A stretch of 64,000 nt of DNA from Bacteroidaceae bacterium (GTDB taxonomy: Bacteria; Bacteroidota; Bacteroidia; Bacteroidales; Bacteroidaceae), in contig JAFSPM010000037.1 in NCBI GenBank assembly GCA_017442855.1, forward strand, positions 1 to 64,000, in the 5' to 3' direction. The translations under genes and the position numbers were made by a program. Under the pieces are notes generated by a model, which saw nothing but the letters and a program-made list of their open reading frames with translations, did not search any database and was not told where the DNA came from. Numbering within the stretch: the stretch's first letter is position 1; each line of letters opens with the position of its first letter. Shown here piece after piece: positions 35,190 through 43,848 of this stretch.

Positions 35190-35223
35190 TAAGCAGAACA
35201 ACTAATCTTTAAAATTAAAAATT

Positions 35224-35505
35224 ATGGCAACATTAACAAAAGAGCAGATTGCTGAGAAGAAGCAGCTGTTTGTGCAGAAAACAATGGAATTGAAGGCGCT
35301 CTATGATGAAATCAAGAGTGCAGGTCCTATCGAACTCTCAGACGATGAGTTGGAAAATGTTACTGGAGGAGGATTCTTCCAGGATGTGGGTAGTTTCTTC
35401 AAGGAATTTGGAGAGGGTTTCGTTGATGGGTGGAAACAAGCCATCGATAATATTGATAATCCAAATGCCTGGAAAGATTTCTTTTTGGGGAATGTAGGAA
35501 ATTGA
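35224..35505 (+). CDS. Double-glycine leader peptide (bacteriocin/RiPP-like precursor) 1
   Basis: A 93-residue precursor. Residues 1-50 are a charged leader ending ELSDDELENVTGG, like Nif11-type and bacteriocin leaders cut after GG by peptidase-containing ABC exporters. The remaining 40-odd residues are amphipathic (GFFQDVGSFFKEFGEGFVDGW...) with many Phe/Gly and no cysteine. It could be an unmodified class II bacteriocin or a signal peptide. A near-identical leader with a different core follows at 35519. No exporter, immunity or modifying enzyme is encoded in the module. Confidence 0.8.
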   Translation: MATLTKEQIAEKKQLFVQKTMELKALYDEIKSAGPIELSDDELENVTGGGFFQDVGSFFKEFGEGFVDGWKQAIDNIDNPNAWKDFFLGNVGN

Positions 35506-35518
35506 TACACTTAGGAAT

Positions 35519-35872
35519 GTGCCTCCTACAAAGGGTTCGTCAGAATTTTTACGGATACCTGGAAAGCAAACTCTAAAGGAAAACCCTAACAAAAAAAACA
35601 AATTATTATGGCACACATTAACAGAAGAACAGATTGCTGAAAAGAAGCAGCTGTTTGTGCAGAAAACAATGGAATTGAAGGCGCTCTATGATGAAATCAA
35701 GAGTGCAGGTCCTATCGAACTCTCAGACGATGAGTTGGAAAATGTTACTGGAGGAGGATTCTTCCAGGATGTGGGCAATTTCTTCAAAAAATATGGTGAG
35801 GGTTTCGTTGGTATATGGGTTAACTGTTACAATGATATGGCTGATATAATAACTGGAAAAGGGAATTCTTGA
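35519..35872 (+). CDS. Double-glycine leader peptide 2, probably frameshifted at its start
   Basis: The leader (35630-35779) is nearly identical at DNA level to that of peptide 1, and the core begins alike, then diverges (GFFQDVGNFFKKYGEGFVGIWVNCYNDMADIITGKGNS). The ATG at the matching place (35608) is followed by one extra base (GGCACACATT against GGCAACATT), which puts it out of frame and stops after ten codons. The open frame extends back only to a GTG at 35519, giving a strange 34-residue N-terminal extension. In-frame Met (MELKALYDEI) within the leader is another option. It may be inactive. Confidence 0.6.
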   Translation: MPPTKGSSEFLRIPGKQTLKENPNKKNKLLWHTLTEEQIAEKKQLFVQKTMELKALYDEIKSAGPIELSDDELENVTGGGFFQDVGNFFKKYGEGFVGIWVNCYNDMADIITGKGNS

Positions 35873-35875
35873 AAG

Positions 35876-35936
35876 AAGGCTTCACTTTTTATTTTTTTTT
35901 CAATAGCTATTTTGCGATACTCACTGGGAGTCATCT
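35876..35936 (-). pseudogene. C-terminal stub of a second AraC-type regulator
   Basis: On the minus strand 35936 leftward reads MTPSEYRKIAIEKK, the typical end of an AraC domain and similar to, but not the same as, the end of the 33277 regulator. It is fused at a CATCT shared sequence to the copied hemolysin III tail (35932-36000). The rest of the gene is absent. Confidence 0.6.
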
Positions 35937-36000
35937 GGCACATCTTTGTCCTCTTGGGTGCCATTGCCCACTGGAGTGTCATCCTCACGCTGATGCTATA
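35932..36000 (+). repeat. 69-bp direct repeat, right copy
   Basis: Exact copy of the hemolysin III gene end (33182-33250), without the stop codon, lying after the AraC stub. With the left copy it brackets 2.7 kb. Confidence 0.9.
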
Positions 36001-36007
36001 AGACAAA

Positions 36008-36211
36008 CTAAACGTCTATATCATCTGGGGGAGTTGGTTCTGTATCAAAGAAGGATGCATTCTCCTGCGCCGACTCTTTGATGACTTCATCATAGCCAGT
36101 CAATGCAGCGAAGGGCGCAAACTGAGCCGCACGGTTATCCATTGACATCCTGGGATGGTGCTTAGGCTCATAATGTGGCAGGTTGATAATATCGTCATAA
36201 TCGTTGCTCAT
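36008..36211 (-). CDS. YolD-like small protein, partner of Y-family polymerase
   Basis: A 67-residue protein with the motif MDNRAAQFAPFAALTGYDE, matching the core of YolD-like proteins that are encoded with translesion polymerases in Firmicutes and Bacteroidetes. The rest is acidic and probably disordered (ends TPPDDIDV). Its ATG overlaps the polymerase stop codon (ATGA), so the two are translated together. Function is not known in detail; a regulatory or accessory role in mutagenic repair is the usual guess. Confidence 0.75.
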   Translation of the reverse strand: MSNDYDDIINLPHYEPKHHPRMSMDNRAAQFAPFAALTGYDEVIKESAQENASFFDTEPTPPDDIDV

Positions 36212-37626
36212 GCCTTGTGTCCTCCTATCTGTTTGTTGCGTTCCTTAGCCGTTGCGCCCTCATCGAAGTTCAAGCCTCGCAAGATGGCATTTTTGCCGAA
36301 ACGCTTCTTGATATTCAATTGTGCTTCTTGCATCCTCCGTTCTCTTTCGAGGAGTTTCTTCTCCTGCATACGCTGTTTCTCCAGCGTTTCATAGTCGGTA
36401 AAGAGGTCAAGTTGTTCTGGTTGTTTATTTTGTTCCAAGGATGTTTCGCTCACCACATGGTTCGTTGTCAGACTCATCCTACGGATAAGCATATCAGGAT
36501 GCACACAACGATCATAAATATCTGCTGCTCCGTTCATGATAAGTCGAGAGGACGATGTAGGTTTCTCGAAGTTAAAAGTTCCGTGGGCGTGTTTAGGCAC
36601 GGGCTTACCGTAATGATTGGTAGTTATCTCGCCGTGATACTTCTCTCGGATCTCCTGACGTGTCAGACATTCCGCATCATAGCCAACAGTCAACACCAGC
36701 TGGTCGGTCACCAAGCGCCTCGACACCAAGTCGAGCGCCATTCCCTCAGCCATCTCCTGTATCACCACACGAGCCTTCTTAAACGTGTATGGCTCTTGCA
36801 ATACCTGTCCATGACTAAAGGAGTTCGTTTCAGGTCGATATGCCTTAACAGCCTCCATCGTGCAAGGCTCCCAGCCCCAGGCATGATCTATCAACAACTC
36901 CGCATTTACACCGAATAGTTTATAGAGCAGTCCTTCGCTGCGTACTGACAACCGCGCCAGTTTCCCCATCGTGTCAATGCCATAATAGGCCAGTCTCTCA
37001 GCTATTCCATGTCCTACGCGCCAAAACTTTGTTATAGGCTTAAAGTCCCATAACTCACGACGATATGACATCTCGTCGAGTTCGGCTATACGTACACCAT
37101 CCTTATCGGCAGGCATCTTCTTGGCCACTATATCCATCGCCACCTTGCAAAGATACATGTTTGTACCGATACCCGCAGTGGCCGTGATGCCCGTCTGTGA
37201 GAGCACGTCACGAATCATCTTCATGGTCAGTTCATGCGTTGTAATCTTGTAGGTACTCAAATAGGCAGTCACATCCATGAAAACCTCGTCGATGCTATAG
37301 ACATGAATATCCTCAGGTGCGATGTATTTCAGGTAGATGCCGTATATTTTTGAGCTGACCTCCATATAGTGAGCCATCCGTGGCTTGGCAATAATGAAAT
37401 CAACGCCTCGTGCTTTCTGCTTCACCTCGAACAATCGCGCCCTTCCGCCAATGCCATAGGCCTTGAGCGATGGCGACACCGCCAAACAGATGGTTTTGTC
37501 AGTCCTCGACTCGTCAGCCACCACAAGGTGTGTGGTCAGCGGGTCAAGTCCCCTGTCCACGCACTCCACTGAAGCATAGAACGACTTCAGGTCAATGGCA
37601 ATATAGGTTCGCTGTTGTTCTGGCAT
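36208..37626 (-). CDS. Y-family (DinB/UmuC-type) DNA polymerase
   Basis: A 472-residue translesion polymerase. The palm motif IAIDLKSFYASVEC (about 9-22) and the catalytic VYSIDEVFMDV (about 109-119) are intact. The helix-hairpin-helix region (GHGIAERLAYYGIDTMGKLA) lies near 205-225 and a little-finger domain follows. A C-terminal basic/coiled tail (EKQRMQEKKLLERERRMQEA) extends past the usual end. UvrX/ImuB-like members often pair with YolD-like proteins, as here. Promoter at 37650-37657; no LexA-like box was recognised. Confidence 0.9.
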   Translation of the reverse strand: MPEQQRTYIAIDLKSFYASVECVDRGLDPLTTHLVVADESRTDKTICLAVSPSLKAYGIGGRARLFEVKQKARGVDFIIAKPRMAHYMEVSSKIYGIYLKYIAPEDIHVYSIDEVFMDVTAYLSTYKITTHELTMKMIRDVLSQTGITATAGIGTNMYLCKVAMDIVAKKMPADKDGVRIAELDEMSYRRELWDFKPITKFWRVGHGIAERLAYYGIDTMGKLARLSVRSEGLLYKLFGVNAELLIDHAWGWEPCTMEAVKAYRPETNSFSHGQVLQEPYTFKKARVVIQEMAEGMALDLVSRRLVTDQLVLTVGYDAECLTRQEIREKYHGEITTNHYGKPVPKHAHGTFNFEKPTSSSRLIMNGAADIYDRCVHPDMLIRRMSLTTNHVVSETSLEQNKQPEQLDLFTDYETLEKQRMQEKKLLERERRMQEAQLNIKKRFGKNAILRGLNFDEGATAKERNKQIGGHKA

Positions 37627-37649
37627 ATTTCATGCTTTCTTTTCAGTTA

Positions 37650-37657
37650 CAAATATA
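37650..37657 (-). promoter_or_regulatory. -7 box of the polymerase-YolD unit
   Basis: Minus strand TATATTTG, matching TAnnTTTG, 23 bp upstream of the start codon. Confidence 0.55.
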
Positions 37658-37725
37658 CTCAATAATCCTTAGAATTTGACGAAAATTTCAACATTTGAAT
37701 GACGACAATGATGCTATTATTTAAA

Positions 37726-37758
37726 AGAAAAAAAGTGTGCCCCATTGCAGAGCCACAC
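37726..37758 (-). terminator. Terminator downstream of the 37893 gene fragment
   Basis: Arms GTGTG (37735-37739) and CACAC (37754-37758), followed on the minus strand by a T-rich run (37726-37734). Short stem, so moderate strength. Confidence 0.45.
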
Positions 37759-37892
37759 CCTTTCATTATTTAGTTACTCGTAGAATACTTAACCTCCTCG
37801 AAATTCACCGATACTGTATGTCAGTAAGTTACAAATCCGTGGTACAAATAAGGTACTATTTTTCTTCGTTTTTCTATGACCCCATATATCCT

Positions 37893-38345
37893 TCACTCTT
37901 TAGAGAGAACCTCCCATTCACCATAGGTTTTTCCGTCTTTTCTGTTGATTTGAATACCAAGTTCTCTCACAGCCGTAAAGTCTCGTTGGATAGTTTTTAC
38001 AGATACATCAATCCTTTTGGACATTTCATTCAATGTTATGGTTGGGTTATGTACTATCAATTCCAGTATATCTATCTGTCTTTCAGTCAGTTTCTTTAGG
38101 ACACCATTTTGGACATTCTTTAGGATATCTTTTAGGACATCGGGGATGTTTTTGCCTATTTCCTGTGAACTTTCCTGTGACTTTTCCCTTGTCGCTATGT
38201 CAGCAATGATATTGCCTGCCGCCTCGTGGCAAGGGATGGTGATGCGGAAGAAGGTGCGCTCTTCATCTGTGACGACGATGGCTCGAGGCGATCCATTGGC
38301 CTTCAGCACATTCTGGATAGTGGAAATGTAAACTTCACCAGTCAA
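37893..38345 (-). pseudogene. C-terminal fragment of an ATP-binding HTH protein (AAA_4/RecG-like type)
   Basis: About 150 codons open on the minus strand with no ATG at the head (only a TTG). The first third (GSPRAIVVTDEERTFFRITIPCHEAA) resembles the end of the GHKL-like domain found after AAA_4/Schlafen-type domains. A linker with repeated DILKNVQNG follows, then a winged helix-turn-helix (LTERQIDILELIVHNPTITLNEMSKRIDVS, up to WEVLSKE). The whole N-terminal half is missing, replaced upstream by a 22-bp repeat array. Probably a relic. Confidence 0.6.
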
Positions 38346-38360
38346 CTGTCTGCTTTTTCA

Positions 38361-38580
38361 ACGCAATGCCTGCAATCTGTCGTCGCAGAACTCGCTATGA
38401 GTGTCGGTAAAGCTTGCTACCAGGCGACGGAAAGTTTCCGTCCATTGGTCGCAGTATCTGCCAAGGGTCATCGCAGTATCTGCCGTACCCCTATGGAAAT
38501 ATCTCCTTTCCCGCATGGGAGATACTGCGACGGGTGATAGCAAAGCCTCCGTCGAATGATAGAAGGCATTGCAGTAAAAT
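38361..38580. repeat. 22-bp-period array of imperfect palindromes (array 2)
   Basis: About ten units in exact 22-bp phase. The clearest are TCGCAGTATCTGCC at 38449 and 38471, ATGGAAATATCTCC at 38493, ACGGAAAGTTTCCG at 38427, ATGGGAGATACTGC at 38515 and CGGTAAAGCTTGCTACC at 38405; weaker in-phase units run from 38361 to 38580. Each core is a short imperfect palindrome (GGAAAGTTTCC, GCAGTATCTGC). Sequence differs from array 1 (7013-7210) but period and style are the same. Array lies between the ATP-binding gene fragment and the macro-like gene. Confidence 0.75.
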
Positions 38581-38679
38581 GACATGAAAAAAGGGTACTG
38601 AACAACTGCTGTTTTGGAACTGAGTGAGACAACCAAACATAAAAAAGTGACGATAATGATGCTACTAATTAAATTATCT

Positions 38680-38687
38680 GTACTTTT
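38680..38687 (+). promoter_or_regulatory. -7 box of the macro-like protein gene
   Basis: TACTTTTG, matching TAnnTTTG, 38 bp upstream of the ATG at 38726. Confidence 0.55.
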
Positions 38688-38725
38688 GTATAAAACTAAA
38701 CAGAAAGAACATTAAACATCATACT

Positions 38726-39100
38726 ATGGCACAGAAGAGAACAACACCAGAGTTGATTACCGAACTCCAACCAAACGAGATATTCGTGTTTGGCAGCAAC
38801 TTGCAAGGTATGCATGGTGGCGGTGCGGCATATATCGCCTATCGGAAGTTTGGGGCTATAATGGGACAAGGCGTTGGCCTGCAAGGACAAAGCTATGGCA
38901 TACCTACCATGCAAGGTGGTGTGGATACCATTCGTCCGTATGTGAATGAGTTTATCCAGTTTGCCAAAGAACATCCTAACTATACGTTCCTCGTCACACG
39001 CATTGGATGCGGCATCGCTGGTTTCAAAAACGAAGAGATTTCTCCGTTATTCGAGAAAGCTCATGAAGTAAAGAATATCGTACTGCCTCCAGGGTGGTAA
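38726..39100 (+). CDS. Small macro-domain-like protein
   Basis: A 124-residue cytoplasmic protein. IFVFGSNLQGMHGGGAAYIAYRKFGA near 17-43 and FLVTRIGCGIAGF near 91-103 resemble the two ligand-binding loops of macro domains (ADP-ribose binding), although it is shorter than canonical ones. It is widespread in Bacteroidales beside unrelated genes. If it is a true macro domain it may bind or remove ADP-ribose. Followed 28 bp later by the FucI-like gene, probably co-transcribed. Confidence 0.65.
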   Translation: MAQKRTTPELITELQPNEIFVFGSNLQGMHGGGAAYIAYRKFGAIMGQGVGLQGQSYGIPTMQGGVDTIRPYVNEFIQFAKEHPNYTFLVTRIGCGIAGFKNEEISPLFEKAHEVKNIVLPPGW

Positions 39101-39128
39101 GAAGAAGAGAACAGAAAAAGAGAACTAT

Positions 39129-40325
39129 ATGAATATCGCTATATATACGCTGACCTCGGCGCTGCATAATGAGCAGGCTATAAGTGCAGTAACGAAAGAA
39201 TTTCTAAGCAGCCTCAGTGCTGAGTTTGAATTGATGGGCAATGACTATGCGGATTATGGCAGTCATGCCTTGGATTTGATTTACGTGAGGACGGGTGGCA
39301 CAGAGGACATCTTCAAGGGACTGCTCCCCGACTTGCTATCAAAGTCGGAACAACCCATCTATCTGCTCACATCGGGCAAAAGCAACTCTTTGGCGGCATC
39401 GATGGAGATACTGTCGCACCTGCGCCAGAATGGTATAAAGGGGGAAATAATTCATGGCCATCCAGATTATATCTCCAAGAAAATAAAAATATTAGCCAAG
39501 GTTGGTGAGGCGAAGAAACTATTGAAGGGTAGCCGACTGGGTGTGATTGGACAGCCTTCCGATTGGCTCATATCCAGTCATGCCGATAAAAAGATGGTGA
39601 AGCGTCTGTTAGGCATAGAGATAGTGGACATTCCGATGCAAGAGCTGTTGGATATTATTACTACCCTACCATTGGAAAAAGTGAAGGAGCATACCACTAC
39701 TGATACCATCAGCCAGAACCTGCCAGGTGCTGAAAGAATATACAAAGCCCTGAAGATGATTGTTGAGAGACATCAGTTGCAAGGTTTTACCCTTCGTTGT
39801 TTCGACTTGTTGACTGCCGTCAAGAATACGGGATGTCTGGCTCTGGCTAAGCTAAATGCTGAGGGTATAGTGGCTGGTTGCGAAGGGGATGTGCCTGCTA
39901 TGCTATCCATGAAGATAGCCCAGGCTCTATTAGGTGTAAGTGGATTTCAAGCCAATCCGTCAAGTATCAATCCTGAAACGGGTGAGATAGTATTTGCCCA
40001 CTGTACCATACCTTTCAACATGGTGGAACGATATGAATACGACACTCACTTCGAATCGGGCATAGGCGTGGGCATCAGAGGCTACATGAAAGAAGGACCA
40101 GTGACCATCTTCAAGGTGTCGGGCGATTTGTCGCGTAGCTTTATTGAAGAGGCCACCCTATTAAGGAACCAAGCCAAGCCCGACCTCTGCCGAACACAGC
40201 AGCTTATTCTGCTGTCAGACCCAGGCAAAGCGTCGTATTTCCTGACAAATCCCATTGGCAACCATCACATCATATTGCCTGGGCACCATAAAGATGTTAT
40301 TGAGGCAATGCTTCGGCTGTCGTGA
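39129..40325 (+). CDS. L-fucose/L-arabinose isomerase-like protein
   Basis: A 398-residue protein related to the FucI/AraA isomerase fold. An N-terminal Rossmann-like part (about 1-190, with LLTSGKSNSLAASMEIL and GVIGQPSDWL) and a C-terminal part (about 210-398) with NTGCLALAKLNAEGIVAGCEGDVPAMLSM, which corresponds to the segment of FucI that carries active-site Glu/Asp, then AHCTIPFNM and GNHHIILPGHH. The exact substrate is unknown; true FucI and AraA are longer. Ends before the DnaK terminator, converging with dnaK. Confidence 0.7.
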   Translation: MNIAIYTLTSALHNEQAISAVTKEFLSSLSAEFELMGNDYADYGSHALDLIYVRTGGTEDIFKGLLPDLLSKSEQPIYLLTSGKSNSLAASMEILSHLRQNGIKGEIIHGHPDYISKKIKILAKVGEAKKLLKGSRLGVIGQPSDWLISSHADKKMVKRLLGIEIVDIPMQELLDIITTLPLEKVKEHTTTDTISQNLPGAERIYKALKMIVERHQLQGFTLRCFDLLTAVKNTGCLALAKLNAEGIVAGCEGDVPAMLSMKIAQALLGVSGFQANPSSINPETGEIVFAHCTIPFNMVERYEYDTHFESGIGVGIRGYMKEGPVTIFKVSGDLSRSFIEEATLLRNQAKPDLCRTQQLILLSDPGKASYFLTNPIGNHHIILPGHHKDVIEAMLRLS

Positions 40326-40339
40326 GCAAGATGGTACTG

Positions 40340-40374
40340 AAAAGAAAAAGGGTGTGACTTAAATAGCCACACCC
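40340..40374 (-). terminator. dnaK terminator
   Basis: Minus strand stem GGGTGTG / CACACCC (40350-40374) with an 11-base loop followed by TTTTTCTTTT. It lies between the convergent FucI-like and dnaK genes. Confidence 0.8.
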
Positions 40375-40405
40375 TAATTATTATTTATGTGTTAAGTGTC
40401 GTTTG

Positions 40406-42352
40406 TTACTTAACCTCCTCGAAGTCGGCATCCTGGACGTTGTCACCACCCTTGCCGTTGTCTTGAGGACCAGCCTGTGCGCCGCCATTGAAACCAGCGC
40501 CGCCATTGAAGCCTGCACCATCCTGAGGACCAGCCTGGGCACCACCCTGCTGAGCGTACATCTGTGCGCTGGCAGCCTGCCATGCAGTGTTAATCTCTGC
40601 CATAGCAGCATCGATAGCAGCCAAATCCTGAGCCTTATGGGCATCCTTCAGTTTCTGCAAAGCAGCCTCGATAGCTGGCTTCTTGTCAGCTGGCAGTTTG
40701 TCACCCAACTCGTTCAACTGATTCTCGGTAGTGAAGATCATAGAGTCAGCCTGGTTCAGCTTATCCACCTTCTCACGTTCCTTCTTATCAGCTGCCTCGT
40801 TTGCCTGTGCCTCAGCCTTCATACGATTGATCTCGTCCTCGCTCAAACCGCTGGAAGCCTCGATACGGATAGCCTGCTCCTTACCGGTAGCCTTATCCTT
40901 GGCCGTTACCTTCAAGATACCATTAGCATCGATATCGAAAGTCACCTCAATCTGAGGAACACCACGACGTGCAGGAGCAATGCCTGTCAGGTTGAACTGA
41001 CCGATACTCTTATTCTGAGCTGCCATAGGACGCTCGCCCTGCAACACATGGATAGTCACTTCTGTCTGGTTATCTGCTGCCGTTGAGAAGGTCTCGCTCT
41101 TCTTTACAGGGATGGTAGTGTTGGCGTCAATCAGCTTGGTCATCACACCACCCAAGGTCTCGATACCCAGTGTCAAAGGAGTAACATCCAGCAATACAAC
41201 ATCGCCTACGCCCTTCTCGTTATTCAGAATAGCGCCCTGGATAGCAGCACCTACAGCTACCACCTCGTCAGGGTTAACACCCTTAGAAGGCACCTTGCCG
41301 AAGAAGTTCTGTACCAGTGTCTGAACGGCTGGGATACGGCTTGAACCACCTACCAGGATTACCTCGTCGATGTCGGCTGGCTGCAGGTTAGCATCGCTCA
41401 ATGCCTTCTGGCAAGGAGCCAAACAAGCCTGAATCAAGCCATGAGCCAACTGTTCGAACTTAGCACGGGTCAATGTCTTTACCAAGTGCTTTGGCACACC
41501 ACCTACCGGCATGATGTAAGGCAGGTTGATCTCTGTTGAAGTAGAAGATGACAACTCAATCTTTGCCTTCTCAGCAGCTTCCTTCAGACGCTGCATAGCC
41601 ATTGGGTCAGCCATCAGGTCAGCACCCTCGTCGTTCTTGAACTCCTGTACAAGCCAGTTGATGATTACCTGGTCGAAGTCATCACCACCCAGGTGAGTAT
41701 CACCGTTGGTTGACAATACCTCGAACACGCCGCCACCAAACTCCAGGATAGAGATATCAAATGTACCACCGCCAAGGTCGAACACTGCAATCTTCATGTC
41801 CTTGTTGGCCTTGTCGATACCGTATGCCAAAGCAGCGGCGGTAGGCTCGTTGACAATACGCTTAACGTTCAGACCAGCAATCTGGCCAGCCTCCTTGGTA
41901 GCCTGACGCTGAGAGTCAGAGAAGTAAGCAGGCACGGTAATCACAGCATCTGTCACTTCCTGTCCTAAATAGTCCTCTGCCGTCTTCTTCATCTTCTGCA
42001 GCACCATAGCTGAGATTTCCTGAGCGGTATAGAGACGACCATCGATGTCAACACGTGGCATGTTGTTGTCGCTACGCACTACCTTATAAGGCATGCGAGG
42101 AATTTCCTTCTGCACCTGATCCCAGTTCTCACCCATGAAACGCTTGATGGAGAATACAGTCTTTGTAGGATTGGTGATGGCCTGACGCTTTGCAGGGTCA
42201 CCCACCTTGCGCTCGCCACCTTCTACGAATGCTACGATAGAAGGAGTAGTGCGCTTACCTTCGCTATTCGCGATTACTACAGGTTCGTTGCCTTCGAATA
42301 CGGCAACGCATGAGTTAGTAGTACCTAAGTCAATACCAATAATCTTTCCCAT
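40406..42352 (-). CDS. dnaK: Chaperone DnaK (Hsp70)
   Basis: A 648-residue Hsp70. It starts [20 protein letters not shown], with the [14 protein letters not shown] phosphate loop, [11 protein letters not shown], and a substrate-binding domain ([19 protein letters not shown]). The C-terminal tail is glycine-rich ([17 protein letters not shown]) and ends in DADFEEVK, an EEVD-like end. It folds and protects proteins together with DnaJ and GrpE, neither of which is encoded here. A small hairpin (42398-42415) is in the leader; no CIRCE element was found. Confidence 0.98.
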   Translation of the reverse strand: MGKIIGIDLGTTNSCVAVFEGNEPVVIANSEGKRTTPSIVAFVEGGERKVGDPAKRQAITNPTKTVFSIKRFMGENWDQVQKEIPRMPYKVVRSDNNMPRVDIDGRLYTAQEISAMVLQKMKKTAEDYLGQEVTDAVITVPAYFSDSQRQATKEAGQIAGLNVKRIVNEPTAAALAYGIDKANKDMKIAVFDLGGGTFDISILEFGGGVFEVLSTNGDTHLGGDDFDQVIINWLVQEFKNDEGADLMADPMAMQRLKEAAEKAKIELSSSTSTEINLPYIMPVGGVPKHLVKTLTRAKFEQLAHGLIQACLAPCQKALSDANLQPADIDEVILVGGSSRIPAVQTLVQNFFGKVPSKGVNPDEVVAVGAAIQGAILNNEKGVGDVVLLDVTPLTLGIETLGGVMTKLIDANTTIPVKKSETFSTAADNQTEVTIHVLQGERPMAAQNKSIGQFNLTGIAPARRGVPQIEVTFDIDANGILKVTAKDKATGKEQAIRIEASSGLSEDEINRMKAEAQANEAADKKEREKVDKLNQADSMIFTTENQLNELGDKLPADKKPAIEAALQKLKDAHKAQDLAAIDAAMAEINTAWQAASAQMYAQQGGAQAGPQDGAGFNGGAGFNGGAQAGPQDNGKGGDNVQDADFEEVK

Positions 42353-42540
42353 AATTCTTATTTTTTATTTGTTATTATTCAAGTTTACTTTTGTCTCATG
42401 CCTTTGAATAGGCATTCAGACACTTATTTCGTGCAAAGCCTGTGCCAATGCCCACACACCATATCTTTATGTCAGTTTGGCAGATTTTACGACAGCAGAA
42501 AATAGTTGGCTTTTTCAGTTGATTATTGAGAATAAAATCT

Positions 42541-42548
42541 TATCTTTG
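42541..42548 (+). promoter_or_regulatory. -7 box of the saccharopine dehydrogenase-recA region
   Basis: TATCTTTG, matching TAnnTTTG, 41 bp upstream of the ATG at 42590. A TTG at about 42525 may be the -33 element. Confidence 0.6.
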
Positions 42549-42589
42549 CGAGGAAATGAATAAAACCAACCTTATATTGATACATTAAA

Positions 42590-43813
42590 ATGGGAAATGT
42601 GCTTATTATCGGTGCAGGCGGTGTAGCTACCGTAGCTGCTTTCAAGGTGGCTCAGAATCCTGACGTGTTTACTGACATCACTATTGCCAGTCGCACGAAG
42701 GCTAAGTGTGACAAACTGGCTAAGGCTATTGGTAACCCCAATATCAAGACCGCACAGGTGGATGCCGACAATGTAGAAGACCTGGTGAAGTTGTTCAACG
42801 AGGTGAAGCCAGATATCGTGATGAACCTGGCATTGCCTTACCAAGACCTGACCATCATGGAGGCTTGTCTGAAAACAGGCGTGAACTACCTCGATACCGC
42901 CAATTACGAGCCGCGTGACGAGGCTCACTTTGAGTACAGCTGGCAGTGGGCTTACAAGCAGCGTTTTGAGGATGCTGGGCTGACAGCTATCTTGGGTTGT
43001 GGCTTCGACCCGGGTGTGAGTGGTGTTTATACGGCATACGCCGCTAAGCATCATTTCGATGAAATTCACGTATTGGACATCGTGGATTGCAACGCAGGTA
43101 ATCACCACAAGGCTTTTGCTACCAACTTCAACCCTGAAATCAATATTCGTGAGATTACCCAGAAGGGTTTATATTATAAAGATGGTGAATGGATAGAGAC
43201 AGAACCGCTGGAAATCCACCAACCTATCACCTATCCTAACATCGGTCCGCGTGAGTCATACCTGATGCACCACGAGGAACTGGAGTCACTCGTAAAGAAC
43301 TACCCTACCATCAAGCTGGCCCGTTTCTGGATGACATTCGGTGAGCAATATCTCAAGTACCTGGATGTGATTCAGGGCATTGGCATGAGTCGTATTGATG
43401 AAATTGAATATGAGGCGCCGCTGGCTGACGGTACAGGCAATGCCAAGGTGAAGATTGTGCCGTTGCAGTTCCTGAAGGCAGTACTGCCTAACCCACAGGA
43501 TTTGGGTGAGAACTATGAAGGCGAGACTTCCATCGGTTGCCGCATCCGTGGCATCAAGGACGGTAAGGAACGCACCTATTATGTCTATAATAATTGCAGT
43601 CACCAAGAAGCCTACAAGGAGACTGGTATGCAAGGCGTGAGCTATACCACAGGTGTACCCGCTATGATTGGTGCCATGATGTTCCTCAAAGGACTGTGGA
43701 AACGTCCAGGCGTATGGAATGTAGAGGACTTTGACCCAGATCCATTTATGGAACAGCTGAACAAGCAAGGTCTGCCTTGGCACGAGGTATTTGACGGAGA
43801 TTTGGAGTTATAA
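42590..43813 (+). CDS. Saccharopine dehydrogenase family, carboxynorspermidine-synthase type
   Basis: A 407-residue NAD(P)H enzyme. Rossmann motif IIGAGGVATVAAF near 6-18, VNYLDTANYEPRDE near 100 and GCGFDPGVSGVYTAYA near 141, typical of carboxy(nor)spermidine dehydrogenases rather than lysine-pathway saccharopine dehydrogenase. In Bacteroidales this enzyme condenses aspartate semialdehyde with a diamine to start spermidine-type polyamine synthesis; the decarboxylase partner is not in this window. RecA follows 35 bp later. Confidence 0.9.
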   Translation: MGNVLIIGAGGVATVAAFKVAQNPDVFTDITIASRTKAKCDKLAKAIGNPNIKTAQVDADNVEDLVKLFNEVKPDIVMNLALPYQDLTIMEACLKTGVNYLDTANYEPRDEAHFEYSWQWAYKQRFEDAGLTAILGCGFDPGVSGVYTAYAAKHHFDEIHVLDIVDCNAGNHHKAFATNFNPEINIREITQKGLYYKDGEWIETEPLEIHQPITYPNIGPRESYLMHHEELESLVKNYPTIKLARFWMTFGEQYLKYLDVIQGIGMSRIDEIEYEAPLADGTGNAKVKIVPLQFLKAVLPNPQDLGENYEGETSIGCRIRGIKDGKERTYYVYNNCSHQEAYKETGMQGVSYTTGVPAMIGAMMFLKGLWKRPGVWNVEDFDPDPFMEQLNKQGLPWHEVFDGDLEL

Positions 43814-43848
43814 AACACGTTTTTTAATCATTCATAAATTTAAACAAA

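Noticed and set aside
33182..36000. Integrative element with recombinase
   Set aside because: The 69-bp direct repeat fits attachment sites, but no integrase, transposase or mobilisation gene is present between the copies, so only a possible past insertion is claimed.
37893..38345. Complete small HTH regulator
   Set aside because: No ATG at the head and the first third looks like the inner part of a larger ATP-binding protein, so it is treated as a fragment.
38361..38580. CRISPR array
   Set aside because: The units are degenerate over their whole length and have no constant repeat with unique spacers; the 22-bp period is far too short.
38358..38636. Open frames across the second 22-bp array
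   Set aside because: Repeat-derived; no promoter or family resemblance, and the period is out of frame.
40403..41086. 227-codon plus-strand frame opposite dnaK
   Set aside because: It lies antisense within dnaK, whose codon bias commonly leaves open frames on the opposite strand.
42398..42415. CIRCE or RNA thermometer before dnaK
   Set aside because: Only a 6-bp stem (ATGCCT/AGGCAT); it does not match CIRCE and is too short to support a regulatory claim.
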